A stretch of 64,000 nt of DNA, from the NCBI GenBank assembly GCA_032622095.1, contig CP136064.1:175414247-175478246 (forward strand), read 5' to 3'. The stretch is from Siphonodentalium dalli (taxonomy: Eukaryota; Mollusca; Scaphopoda; Gadilida; Siphonodentaliidae). The notes beneath the pieces are model-generated. The model searched no databases and was not told where the DNA came from. It saw only the letters and a list, made by a program, of their open reading frames with translations. The position numbers were made by a program, and so were the translations under genes. Position 1 is the stretch's first letter. Every line of letters starts with the position of its first letter. This document shows positions 46,331-58,675 of this stretch, in pieces.

Positions 46331-49300
46331 AATCGTGTATTGCTACATGTATAAGTAAGTAATAATGATGGTGGCTGTATAAGTAAGTAATACTGATGGT
46401 GGCTTTATAAGTAAGTAATAATGGTGGTGACTGTATAAGTAAGTAATAATGATGGTGACTGTAAAAGTAAGTAATAATGGTGGTGGCTGAATAAGTAAGT
46501 AATAATGATGGTGACTGTATAAGTAAGTAATAATGATGGTGACTGTATAAGTAAGTAATAATGATGGTGGCTGTATAAGTAAGTAATAACGATGATGGCT
46601 GTATAAGTAAGTAATAAAAATGATGGTGGCTGTATAAGTAAGTAATAATGATGGTGACTGTATAAGTAAGTAATAATGATGGTGGCTGTATAAGTAACTA
46701 ATAGTGATGGTGGCTCTATAAGTAAGTAATAACGATGATGGCTGTATAAGTAAGTAATACAAATGATGGTGGCTGTATAAGTAAGTAATAATGATGGTGA
46801 CTGTATAAGTAAGTAATAATGATGGTGGCTGTATAAGTAACTAATAGTGATGGTGGCTCTATAAGTAAGTAATAATGATGGTGGCTGTATAAGTAAGTAA
46901 TAATGATGGTGACTGTATGAGTAAGTAATAATGATGGTGGCTGTATAAGTAAGTATTAATGATGGTGATGGTATAAGTAAGTAATAATGATGGTGGCTGT
47001 ATAAGTAAGTATTACTGATGGTGGCTGTATAAGTAAGTAATAATGATGGTGACTGTATAAGTAAGTAATAATGATGGTGACTGTATAAGTATGTATTACT
47101 GATGGTGGCTGTATAAGTAAGTAATAATGATGGTGACTGTATAAGTAAGTAATAATGATGGTGACTGTATAAGTAAGTAATAATGATGGTGACTGTATAA
47201 GTAAGTAATAATGATGGTGACTGTATAAGTAAGTAATAATGATGGTGACTGTATAAGTAAGTAATAATGATGGTGACTGTATAAGTAAGTATTACTGATG
47301 GTGGCTGTATAAGTAAGTAATAATGATGGTGACTGTATAAGTAAGTAATAATGATGGTGACTGTATAAGTAAGTATTAATGATGGTGACTGTATAAGTAA
47401 GTAATAATGATGGTGACTGTATAAGTAAGTAATAATGATGGTGACTGTATAAGTAAGTAATAATGATGGTGGCTGTATAAGTAACTAATAGTGATGGTGG
47501 CTCTATAAGTAAGTAATAATGATGGTGGCTGTATAAGTAAGTAATATGATGGTGGCTGTATAAGTAAGTAATAATGATGGTGACGGTATAAGTAAGTAAT
47601 AATGATGGTGGCTGTATAAGTAAGTAATAATGATGGTGACTGTATAAGTAAGTAATAATGATGGTGGTTGTATAAGTAAGTATTAATGATGGTGACGGTA
47701 TAAGTAAGTAATAATGATGGTGGCTGTATAAGTAAGTAATAATGATGGTGGCTGTATAAGTAAGTAATAATGATGGTGACTGTATAAGTAAGTAATAATG
47801 ATGGTGGCTGTATAAGTAAGTAATAATGATGGTGACTGTATAAGTAAGTAATAATGATGGTGGTTGTATAAGTAAGTATTAATGATGGTGACGGTATAAG
47901 TAAGTAATAATGATGGTGGCTGTATAAGTAAGTAATAATGATGGTGGCTGTATAAGTAAGTAATAATGATGGTGACGGTATAAGTAAGTAATAATGATGG
48001 TGGCTGTATAAGTAAGTAATAATGATGGTGACTGTATAAGTAAGTAATAATGATGGTGGCTGTATAAGTAAGTTATAATGATGGTGACTGTATAAGTAAG
48101 TAATAATGATGGTGACTGTATAAGTAAGTAATACTGATGGTGGCTGTAGAAGTAAGTATTACTGATGGTGGCTGTATAAGTAAGTAATAATGTTGGTGGC
48201 TGTATAAGTAAGTAATAATGATGGTGACTGTATAAGTAAGTAATAATGATGGTGACTGTATAAGTAAGTAATAATGATGGTGGCTGTATAAGTAAGTAAT
48301 AATAAAGGTGGTTGTATAAGTATGTAATAATGATGGTGACTATAAGTACGTAATAATGATGGTGACTGTATAAGTAAGTAATAATCATGGTGACTGTATA
48401 AGTAAGTAATAATCATGGTGGCTGTATAAGTAAGTAGTAATGATGGTGGCTGTATAAGTAAGTAATAATCATGGTGACTGTATAAGTACGTAATAATGAT
48501 GGTGACTGTATAAGTAAGTAATAATGATGGTGGCTGTATAAGTAAGTAATAATGATGGTGACAGTATAAGTAAGTAATAATGATGGTGGCAGTATAAGTA
48601 AGTAATAATGATGGTGGCAGTATAAGTAAGTAATAATGATGGTGACTGTATAAGTAAGTAATAATCATGGTGGCTGTATAAGTAAGTAATAATGATGGTG
48701 GCTGTATAAGTAAGTAATAATCATGGTGGCTGTATAAGTAAGTAATAATGATGGTGGCTGTATAAGTAAGTAATAATCACGGTGACTGTATAAGTAAGTA
48801 ATAATGATGGTGGCTGTATAAGTAAGTAATAATCATGGTGGCTGTATAAGTAAGTAATAATGATGGTGGCTGTATAAGTAAGTAATAATAATGGTGACTG
48901 TATAAGTAAGTAATAATGATGATGACTGTATAAGTAAGTAATAATCATGGTGACTGTATAAGTAAGTAATAATAACGGTGACTGTATATGTAATAATGAT
49001 TGTGGCTGTATAAGTAAGTAATGATCATGGTGGCTGTATAATTAAGTAATAATGATGGTGGCTGTATAAGTAAGTAATAATGATGGTGACTGTATAAGTA
49101 AGTAATAATGATGATGACTGTATAAGTAAGTAATAATGATGGTGACTGTATAAGTAAGTAATAATGATGGTGGCTGTATAAGTAAGTAATAATGATGGTG
49201 GCTGTATAAGTAAGTAATAATGATGGTGGCTGTATAAGTAAGTAATAATGATGATGACTCTATAAGTAAGTAATAATGCTGGTGACTATAAGTAAGTAAT

Positions 49301-49672
49301 AATGATGGTGGCTGTATAAGTAAGTAATAATGATGGTGACTGTATAAGTATAACGTAATACTGATGGTGACTGTATAAGTAAGTAATAATAATGATGACT
49401 GTATAAGTAAGTAATAATGATGGTGACTGTATAAGTAAGTAATAATGATGGTGACTGTATAAGTAAGTAATTATGATGGTGGCTGTATAAGTAAGTAATA
49501 GTGATGGTGACTGTATAAGTAAGTAATAATGCTGGTGGCTGTATAAGTAATACTGATGGTGGCTGTATAAGTAAGTAATAATGATGGTGACTGTATAAGT
49601 ATGTAATAATGATGGTGACTGTATAAGTATGTAATAATGATGGTGGCTAAATAAGTAAGTAATACTGATGGG
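46331..49672. repeat. 28-bp minisatellite, about 119 units
   Basis: The unit is GTATAAGTAAGTAATAATG followed by ATGGTGRCT, with G/A variation in the GGC/GAC position and rare CATGG, ACTG or GATGA variants. The array starts right after AATCGTGTATTGCTAC and ends at GATGGGGGGCCATAATATAG. It is absent from the corresponding position of the right foldback arm, so it arrived after the arms formed. The minus-strand frames with LLLTYTATIIITYLYSHHHY are translations of this repeat and not proteins. Confidence 0.95.
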
Positions 49673-50100
49673 GGGCCATAATATAGATTCCTTGCTGGAT
49701 ATTTTTTGTCCGATATCACGTTTTCCCAAATGCCGGTATAACCTGGTCAATGCCGAATCGACGCTAATCGTGTATTGCTACCTGTTTTAGTAAGTAATAA
49801 TGACGGTGGCTGTATATAAGTAATAATGATGGTGGCTGTATAAGTAAGTAATAATGATGGTGGCTGTACAAATATGTAATAAGGATGGTGGCTGTATAAG
49901 GAAGTAATTATGATGGTGACTGTATAAGTAAGTAATAATGATGGTGATTGTATAAGTAAGTAATAATGATGGTGGCTGTATAAGTAAGTAATAATGATGG
50001 GGACCATAATATAGATTCCTTGCTGGATATTTGTGTCCGATATCACGTTTTCCCAATTGCCGGTATAACCTGGTCAATGCCGAATCGACGCCAATAACGC
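49673..50100. repeat. Duplicate of minisatellite plus arm segment
   Basis: The ~90-bp arm piece CCATAATATAGATTCCTTGC..GGTCAATGCCGAATCGACGC occurs at 49675 and again at 50007. Between them is a short second minisatellite (49766-50006) that again begins with AATCGTGTATTGCTACC. This is a tandem duplication whose unit is leader word + array + arm piece. Confidence 0.85.
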
Positions 50101-52099
50101 AATGTCTGTTTCGAATCAATGAATGGTATTGCTATCATAACAAAACCCATGCATATATATGTGCAGGAGATACTCGAGCTAGGATCCCTCTTATACCTGA
50201 TTTGAGGAATATTCACCAAAATCCAAGATGTCACGACAATTCCACACCTGCTTAATATTGTGAGTTGGGAACACTGAGGCGACGAACTGTCCTTATGTCA
50301 CATCCAAATAAAAGTCCCCCAAATCCAAAATGGCGCCAACAATGACGGACATATTTTGAAAAATCACCAAAATTCCCTCATTTTCACATCATTGGGCATT
50401 ATTGTCGAGACAACTCCACACATGCTGATAGTTGAGTTGGAAATACTGAGGCGAAATAATTACCTTGCATCCGATGCAGGAAATTGTTTTCCAAATCGAA
50501 GATGGCGGCAAATATGGCGACCGAAATTTGAAAACAAGCTTACATTCCTTTACTTTCTTACTATGGGCGTTATTGTTACGCGAATTCTACCCACAATTAC
50601 ATGTTCATATGGAACATTGATACTAAGTATTCATTTGAGTTTGACCAACTCTCACAGTCAAACTGGCGGCCAGAAATTGAAAAGAAGTCGATATTGTCAC
50701 ATACTAATTTCAACTTTTTGTCATTATATCAATATGTATGGATTGGACGAAACGGTACATAAGCCATCTATTAGGTCCAACATAGGTCGTAGCCTTCCGG
50801 AAGGATGAAAACCCACAATATTCGCGATGTGGCATTTCGAAATCCATTCTCCACTAAGCGTCCATAATGGCCGTAACCGTATATAGGTGCGCCGAATACA
50901 CATATTATGACATCAAAGAATCAAAACAACAGCTAGTACCTGAGCTTATTCTGATTTGCCATATTCAGCATTATCTGGACCAGCATCCGTCTCTTCGTCA
51001 CATTAATCTATCTCGCTCACACAGTTTTCTACACTTCTGGTAGAAGGGTCCCACTAATCGGAATGTTTCAAACTACACATATGCCGGTGTCAAGCTCACG
51101 TGTTTGTCTCGAAAGCTGGGAATTTTTATACTTATTCTTGGCGAGCTTCATTCGTGGTAGCTTATGGTATAATTCAGATGCTACATATGGGATCTGAGCG
51201 TCATCTTGCGCGATAAACTAAAAAGGTATGCGGTCGATGCGTATACTAGATTTCAGAAGGGCCTCTCTATCGGCGTATTTTTCAGATTTGGTTACCTAAT
51301 GGGGATGACAAAATGTACACCTGGTGATCTTCCCATCCAGCAACTTCTCAATATATTGTTAATCAATTCACATATTCACGTACTGACGTACCCGGAAAAC
51401 TTTTGAATATGGCTTCGAATGTTGAAAGCCTAACATTTGACGGATGCCTTTCTGCTAAGGCGTAGACGACCATAGTGCATAATATACCCACACTTATTGA
51501 CCATGATCATAAGAACAGTCCTGGTGGCGTCCAGCAATCGTCTCACCGTACAGATCCAAGCAGATAACAATACACGCAGTGCTAGTTTGTAGACATGTGT
51601 CATGATAGTGGAAATGAAATTGGACCATGACTGCACCCCCTTTCTTTGGGTATGTTTTAGATTAAGACAATGATCTCATGTGGCTCTGCTTTTCCTTGTA
51701 TGCTAAGACTGTATCTTCCCATCCGTTTGGAAGCCGTTCTTAATCAACTGGACCAGGCGTGTACATTGGCTATTATTATACCTCATATTAAAAGCCTATG
51801 TTAATTTCCCATAGGGTGTGATTTTACAATTTGCAATGTTTCCCGCCCATGAAACATTGCCGGTCACCATTTTTTGCAATGTTTACCGCTCCGACCGAAA
51901 GAGCCCGAACATGTTCACGGAAGCACCCGAACGAAATTTTATGACGTATTTTGACCGTGACATTCAAACAGGAAACCCCAAATCGTCCCGATTCAGACGA
52001 CTTCCCCATTCTTCAAAGTAAACATCATGGATGCCGGTGTCAAATCGAAGCGATTCGCGGATATTTTCAGAACTGCTGACATGGTTATTCGGTATAATA

Positions 52100-52245
52100 A
52101 AAACAATGGTAACCTGGCTCGAGGGCAACATTGCGGATAGTCTCCCCGAGGAACCAATGTCTCCCTCAGCTCCGCCTCGGGAGACATTGGTTCCTCAGGG
52201 AGACAATCCGCAATGTTACCCTCCAGCCAGGTCACCGTTTTATAC
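52100..52245. repeat. Central hairpin of foldback element 1
   Basis: The arms are about 62 bp around a 13-base loop (52166-52178). GGCAACATTGCGGATAGTCTC pairs with GAGACAATCCGCAATGTTACC, and GAGGAACCAATGTCTCCC with GGGAGACATTGGTTCCTC. These innermost arms are better matched than the outer ones. Confidence 0.93.
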
Positions 52246-54204
52246 TACTATATAAGCCCCACTCAGACTGGGATGTAGTCTTAAAGACGATGTCTTTGAT
52301 AGCTGGGTGGTGGTCGGTATGGTTCAAGAAAGTGCAATGCCATCAACTCAAGGGTGAAATGTTCAACGCGAAGAACATCTAGAGGAATGTTACTTTGGTG
52401 AGATTTCAATTCAGTTTAACCTACGTTGGGTACACCAAGTGATTTATTGGTAACATCACCATTCCGACCATTGTCCTGCATGAGGCATATTAACTACTAT
52501 ATTCTAAAGTTATATAATATAAAGCTATATGATCATATAGGTCACGTTAACCAACGTCCACATCTATTGCCGTCGAGACTATAAATTGTTCTTTAAACAC
52601 ATAGTGAAATAAATGCACCACAGTTCCTGACATTTTCTTGAATAATACCGCACACATACTGACACTAACCCTAAGAGAGGATAACAACAATGCATACCTT
52701 CATTCTATAAAGACATTATCCTTCAGCCCATCCGACTGTTCTGGGGAGGCTAGCATAGTATTATCCAGACAAAATTATACGGCTGGTCAAGTTGATTCAG
52801 AACGGCCTTGAAACGGATGTGGAAATACAATCTTACCACACCAAAAACACCAACACGCATGACATTCTATATCTGAAACATGCACCTGCTGTAGGGATAT
52901 ATACCGTAGCCCATTTCATTCCCACTACCATGCGCGTGTCCACAAACTAGCACTGCGAGTATTGTTCTTCTCTGCTGGGAGCGATTCGACGAGACGACTG
53001 CGGGAAGTCACACAGTTTGCTTAGGATCATGGTCAAGAAGTATGGGTAGTCGGTACATTATGGTCTTCTCCTTAGCAGATAGGCATCATTCTGTCCAAGG
53101 GAATGAGACAGCTAGCAACCTTCGAAACACTGCCGAAGTTGTCCGTGTACGCTCGCTAAGTTTGTGAGTTGACGAACCATCTATTGAGAAGTGACTAGTT
53201 AACTGGGAAGTTCGCCGGGTGTACATGTCGTTATCCCCATGGGGTATGAGAAAGACACACATAGAGATGACCTCCTGAAAGCGTGTATAGTTATCGACCA
53301 TATGCCTTTCTTGTTCAAGATGATGCAAAAGTCCCATATTTAGCAAGTATTTAAAATCTTAAGCTAGACACCGGAAAATTAATTGTTTGAAACGTTATGA
53401 TTAGAGGGACCCTTCTCCAGGAAGTGTTGAACACTTTGTCGGTGTGAGCGACCTAGATTTATCAGACAAAGAAATGGAAACTGGTCCAGATCATTATGGA
53501 CGTGGCAAATCAGAATCTGTTATCAGGTAATTGTTCTAATATGGCTATTCGGCGCACCTACGGTTACGGCCATTATTGGAGCTAAGTGTCGAATGGATTT
53601 GGAAATGCCACATGGCGATCTTAATTGTGCGTTTTTGTACTTCCAGAAGGACACGAGCAACCTTATGCGTTTCGATACGTTTTAAGTGGAACTAATATAT
53701 GGTTTGTGTACAGTTTCGTCCATACATATCGATATTATGACAACAAGTTGAAATTTGTATGTGAAAATATCGATTTGTGGCTTCCAGTTTAGCTGCCATC
53801 TTGACCTTGAGTATCAATTGCCAAACTCAAATGAATACTACATATCAATATTCCATATCAACATGTAATTGTGGGTAGAACTCGCGAAACAATAACGCCC
53901 ATCGTAAGAAAGTAAAGGAATGTAGGTGTGTTTTCAAATATCGGTCGCCATTTTGGCCGCCATCTTAGATTTAGAAAACCATTTCTTGCATGGGATGTAA
54001 GGTAATTACTGCACCACAATATTTCCAACTCAACTGAAGCATGGGTGGAGTTGTCTGGATAATAGTGCCCAATGATATGAATATGAGGGATTATTTTCGA
54101 TGAATTTTCTAAATCTGTCCGCCATTGTGGGCGCCATTTTGGATTTGGAGGACTTTTATTTGGATGTGATATAATGACAGTTCTTCGATTCAGTGTTCCG
54201 TTGG

Positions 54205-55089
54205 TTGGTTGGTGTGTCTATGAAGTTCTTTAAAGGAGACTTCGCTCTGTAAGGTAGCTCCAAGGTCACTGGTGCAATTGAGCCCTCAATGCTTATTCCA
54301 CTTTAGTGCTGTACACTGTTACCAGAGTGTGTGACGTCAGATGGTGCTGTAAAAAGAACAGTTCCATAAAGTGAATGAAGCTGAGCTTCCTTATAGTGAA
54401 ATGTTTGTATTACTGATGAACCGGAGTACTTCCACAAGAGTGTTTGGGTTGGTTTGGTAACCCACAAGTGTCTGAAGTCCATTAATGAGTTTGTTGAATT
54501 GTCTTTTGTATCATTTAGAGAGGAAATGTTACTAAACAGGGCATCTCTTTGTGTGGAATATAACTGGCAGTCAAAGAAGAAATGGTTAATAGTATCAGCA
54601 CAACCACATGCATATTTTGGAGATTCTGATAAGCCTAGTTTATGTTTGTGTGCATTAAGTAATGTATGTCCAATAATAATTCTGTTGATCATTATTTCAG
54701 TCTTTCTGTTAGGATGCTGCTTAGCCAGGAGACCTTTAAAGTCATGTTAAACCGAAGGAAATATGTCGTATGAATGTCTGGCAGTTTCACTTAGATCCCA
54801 TTTAAATTGCCATTTGTTTTTAATGACTTCAGATACAAACAACTTGAATTCCTTTACAGATTTTCCGTCAGATGGTACAAGGACCTTGTTTGAAATAAGT
54901 GTGTTTTTTGCTGCCTCTTTAGCAGCCTGATCGGCTAGTTCATTGCCTTTAACACCATAGATATTAATGGCTTGAGGAGTTCCAATTGGTGAATAGTGTG
55001 CCAGCAGTCGCGTATAATCGAATAAGATTTGTCACTAGGTTTGAATTCGAAAATGGATGTGATAGCCAATTGAGAGTCACATCTCACAA
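54205..55089 (-). pseudogene. 5'-truncated LINE: RNase H and ORF2 C-terminus
   Basis: Read on the minus strand, the piece starts inside an RNase H domain (RCDSQLAITSIF, then after a frameshift GVKGNELADQAAKEAAKN). It continues through NKWQFKWDL, meets an in-frame stop near 54748, and goes on to IIIGHTLLNAHKHKL and CGCADTINHFFFDC, a Cys/His cluster typical of LINE ORF2 C termini. It ends in an ACCAACCAACCAAC tail (about 54205-54220). The left arm of the foldback reads straight across this point (ATTGTGAGTTGGGAACACTG), proving insertion. Not functional. Confidence 0.88.
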
Positions 55090-55840
55090 TAGTAAGCAGG
55101 TGTGGTTGTCGTGACAATAACGCTTGCTGATGTTAAAATCAGCGATTGTCGGCAATTTTTCAATTTCTGGTGGTAATTTTGGCCGCCATCTTGAATTTGG
55201 ATGAATATTCCCCAACTCAGGTAAAAGAAGAATCCTATCCCTGTTATATCCTACACATATATAATCATGGCTGGAGTAATAATAGCAATAACACTCATTG
55301 ATTCGCAATAGACATTGCGTTATCAGCGTGGTTTCGGCTTTGACCTGATTATACCGGCATTTGGGAAAACGTGATATCGGACAAAAATATCCAGCAAGGA
55401 ATGTATATTATAGTCCCCGTGTGCTCGTTAATGACTCTTCTAGACGATAAATGTATAAAATCGCGTCAAGATGCCAATATTTTCCCACAGAGACAAAAGA
55501 AAGGTGGTGAAATGTCCGAAAAATAGTAATTTTTCACATTTCGGCGGCAATCTTGGCCGCCATATTGGAATTTTGTGTCGGATTTTTGGCTAATTTGTAA
55601 GGGTTGTATATTACCATAACGAAAACAAGACCGCATGTGACATCATCCTTACTATAACGGCGATCAAAGAGTCCTGGTGCATATACAAAAAATGGCCGCC
55701 ATTATGGACGCCATCTTGTCTGGAGTGTCTGCGGCCACTGTTTTTTCTTGTTAACAACCGAAAAAAATTAGAGGAGACATCAAGAAAGAAAATTAGTGGG
55801 GTGAAGTTGAGTCCTGGGGTGCAGAGGTTGACCAATATCT

Positions 55841-56297
55841 CCTGGACTACCTGTGCACCTGCGATTATGACGTCTGTCCGACTTTTTTTGGTGGAGTTAT
55901 CTCCCTTTTTCGACTTAGAATTGTTTTTGCCCGAGCTTTTATTCCTACAATTTTAGGTCAATGTTTTTTTAAACTTGGCACAGATATTTAGTAACATGGG
56001 AACCTGTGCACCTGCGATTATGACGTCTGTCCGACTTTTTTTTTGTGGAGTTATTCCCTTTTTTCGAATTAGAAAATTTTCGCAGCATGCATAATTTTGT
56101 CTGAGCTTTTATTCCTAAATTTTTCGGTCAGTAGGTTTAGGATTAGGGTTAGGGGTTAGGGTTGTGGACCTGCAATTGGAATGTGTTATTTTATTATTTT
56201 AACTAAATGTTTTAACCGACATGTGAAATATCTTAGTGTTTTAAACACACGGGTGGGGGTATATCCTTAGTCCCATTGGGACAGTCACACCTCTAGT
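55841..56297 (+). repeat. Right part of the split CCCCGCAACGAAGTT repeat
   Basis: CCTGTGCACCTGCGATTATGACG through CAGTCACACCTCTAGTT aligns with 13927-14372. It includes TTAGGGTTAGGGGTTAGGGTT-like text near 56145. Confidence 0.85.
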
Positions 56298-56805
56298 TAT
56301 AACCAGCTCGAATCGTATAACATATTTGGACAACGGAAGTGTAACACTCTTTATCACGGATAATCATTTTGGTGCCTGACAAATTTAAGTCTAAACATTG
56401 TGAAACTACCATTTTGAAAGTAGGTCTACATGCCTGATATTCCAAATCTGCCACGAACATGACGAATTTGTCCATCATACATGTAAGTTGGAGCTAATCA
56501 TTTTCGAGCAGTTGATATAATAGAATTCTCGTTACGTCAAATTGGATAAAGTATCTTGAGTTGTTTTATATCGGATTTTCAACAATGCATAATTTCCTCT
56601 TTTTTTTTCGGAATTCGGATAAAGAACCGTCTAGTCGAATATAGATATCTTGTGGTAGGCCTACTTTCAGAATAAAGAAACTTCTTGATACTTTCGGAAT
56701 AATTAGCAACCGGAATAAAGAACCATACCACAAAGAAACAATTCTAAAGAAGGTGCTATTTTAACTATACTTTGTTTTAAATTACAATGTCATTTATATA
56801 TATAT
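56298..56805. other. Non-coding stretch
   Basis: Degraded GGAATAAAGAA.C words (56620-56760) were seen but no gene. Confidence 0.35.
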
Positions 56806-57684
56806 ATGAAATGAATGAATGAATGATGCTTTTATCTCAGCCATTTGTACATGGAACATGAGCGATGAGTTATCTATTTACACTATTTACACATATATAC
56901 ATTATATAAATGCTCACAATAAACTAGAGGTTGTAAACATACAAGGAACATTTGACACATTGAAATAAACAAACATGCAGCATTAACATACACTAAACAT
57001 ATACAAAACACACAAAATAAAGCTACAAACAAACAATATTTGCATTTATTACGTATCTTATTCATCATTCATAATTGTGTCCTTTTTATTGGAATTTTTT
57101 TCAACCCGAGTTTTATAAAGATCGCCAAATTGTTTAATATGTCAGGGCTGGTCGAGTTAAGAAGTTCGAATAAGAGTTCCCTCGAAGGTTCGTCATAACA
57201 TGCCTTCGGAATGTATTTTTCTCGTAATTGTTCAAGTTGCGGACACAGAATAATAAAATGGAATTCATCGCATAGCAAGGCGTCACAAAGTGCGCATAAA
57301 CTATCTGTGTTACTGCTTTTATGTTTGCGATTCCGTTTTCTCCATCTGCCGGTCTCAATACCTAATCTATGATTGGACGTTCTCATTTTCTGACCGTAGA
57401 CCATCATGCCAAACGGCATGTTCATGTATTGAAGGCTGTACTTTCATATGTTTATAAAACTCCCCTCTATCTGAAGAATCAACATCGTTCCGCCACTGAG
57501 TTCTAAACTCTTCAATTAGTGTATCATTAAATCTTCTAAAGTAGCTGCATGACAGAGGATCGAGTTTGGTTGTCCCAGTTATCATTAAGATTCGCGGACT
57601 CGATAACTCCTGAAATGTGATCAATATAACGTACGCGTTTAGTTTTGTGCAATTCAAGCAATAATTTATAAAGTACTGATGTTA
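56806..57684 (-). pseudogene. LINE 2, 3' part: end of reverse-transcriptase ORF and tail
   Basis: On the minus strand the text resumes after the foldback 2 insertion with SVLYKLLLELHKTKRVRYI and NDNWDNQTRSS. It shifts frame near 57420 and reads HRLGIETGRWRKRNRKHK then LCALCDALLCDEFHFIILCP, a CxxC..HxxxxC motif common at the C termini of LINE ORF2 proteins. The stop is at about 57069. The 3' region ends in repeated CATT units (56812-56825), the kind of microsatellite tail seen in CR1/L2-like LINEs; the clade is a guess. The upstream part of the same ORF is at 62980-64000. Confidence 0.88.
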
Positions 57685-57692
57685 TACCTATA
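57685..57692. other. Target duplication of foldback element 2, left
   Basis: TACCTATA is repeated exactly at 62972-62979, directly outside the terminal inverted repeats. Confidence 0.92.
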
Positions 57693-58291
57693 GGGACATG
57701 ACAATCTGCGGGATGGGATGGGATATGGGACAAAACGACAATCTGCGGGACAGAATTTCAAATTGCGTGGGACGGCCTATATCTCGAGGAATACAGGGCG
57801 TAATTAAGGGGCTCATTTTGGTGTATAACTAAAGGCACACGTTCGCCCTATCCAAACATATTAACCCCGCCACTAACCAAACACCAGAAGTTGCATTATT
57901 TGATCGACAACTGACCTAACATGGGGTGGAATTTGGGATAGCATGACAATCTGCGGGACAGGATTTTCAAATTGCGTGGGACGGCCGATAGCTCGAGGAA
58001 TACAGCGCATAGAGGGCTACTTTTGGTGTCTAACGAAAGGCCCACATTCGCCCTATCCACACATATTAACCCCGCCACTGACCGGACACCGGAAGTTACA
58101 TTATCCGGTCGACAACTGACCTAACATAAAATGCCACAAACACGAAAAACTGCGTTCGACATTAATGTTTAGAATTTAGATTTCTCGATGAATACACTAG
58201 CAAACAATAAGTTTTAGGTATCAAATAACGCAGTGGAGTACTCTGCATCCGTTTTCAGCTACAATATGGCTGTTTTAGTGCGAATATTGTA

Positions 58292-58594
58292 ATGGCGAAC
58301 ACGCAAACACGCTCCGATAAAACAGCTAAAAATAGACTCGATGTTTACAATTACAGGATCGATTTCAGCCGGTATATTCAATATAATGGGGCGTATAGTA
58401 TATCAAAATGTAGAATTAGACACAGGGAATGCATTTGTTTCCAAATGGGTCCACCAGGCGGTGAAATTGTTGCAGAAATTCGCTCCAAGATATTCTCACT
58501 TATTTTTATTTCAGTTGTGACTAAAAGCCCAGATGCCGGAGCCCAGCGAATAAAAGCCAAGTTACAAAATAGATCAACTGGTTTGAACGAATGA
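58292..58594 (+). CDS. 100-codon open frame in the left arm of foldback 2, unproven
   Basis: ATG follows AATATTGTA and the frame MANTQTRSDKTAKNRLDVYN .. MGPPGGEIVAEIRSKIF .. stays open to TGA. No domain was recognised. The right-arm copy of the same sequence (minus strand) has an early stop because of a few extra bases (GCGTAATTAG versus GCGTATAG), which argues against selection on the protein. It could be a captured gene end or chance. Confidence 0.2.
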   Translation: MANTQTRSDKTAKNRLDVYNYRIDFSRYIQYNGAYSISKCRIRHRECICFQMGPPGGEIVAEIRSKIFSLIFISVVTKSPDAGAQRIKAKLQNRSTGLNE

Positions 58595-58675
58595 ATATGT
58601 CAATGGTAAGACTATTCAAAAGAATATTCAAATCAAATAGTGTTTATAGACTTAAAAACTTATGTGTCGCCATTC

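Larger units (their letters stand above)
44482..55840. mobile_element. Foldback element 1, 11.4 kb, with nested insertions
   Basis: The outer ends AGATATTGGTCGACCTCTGC (44482) and GCAGAGGTTGACCAATATCT (to 55840) are inverted, and the arms match inward over several kb. Landmarks: CTCAACTTCACCCCACTAAT / ATTAGTGGGGTGAAGTTGAG; CAGACAAGATGG; TCGTCTAGAAGAGTCATT; ATTCCTTGCTGGATATTT; CGATATCACGTTTTCCCAA. The mirror centre is the hairpin at about 52172. The arms are asymmetric because the left carries a hAT-like element and a minisatellite and the right carries a LINE piece. No intact protein was found. The host repeat is recovered when the element is removed, but a clean target duplication was not visible. 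Confidence 0.85.

Noticed and set aside
46343-49750. Minus-strand proteins of LLLTYTATIIITYLYSHHHYY type
   Set aside because: Periodic translation of the 28-bp minisatellite; a 28-bp unit cycles through three frames without stops.
52031-52382. Open frames over the centre of foldback 1
   Set aside because: Shadows of the central hairpin; mirror-image frames exist on both strands and no domain is present.
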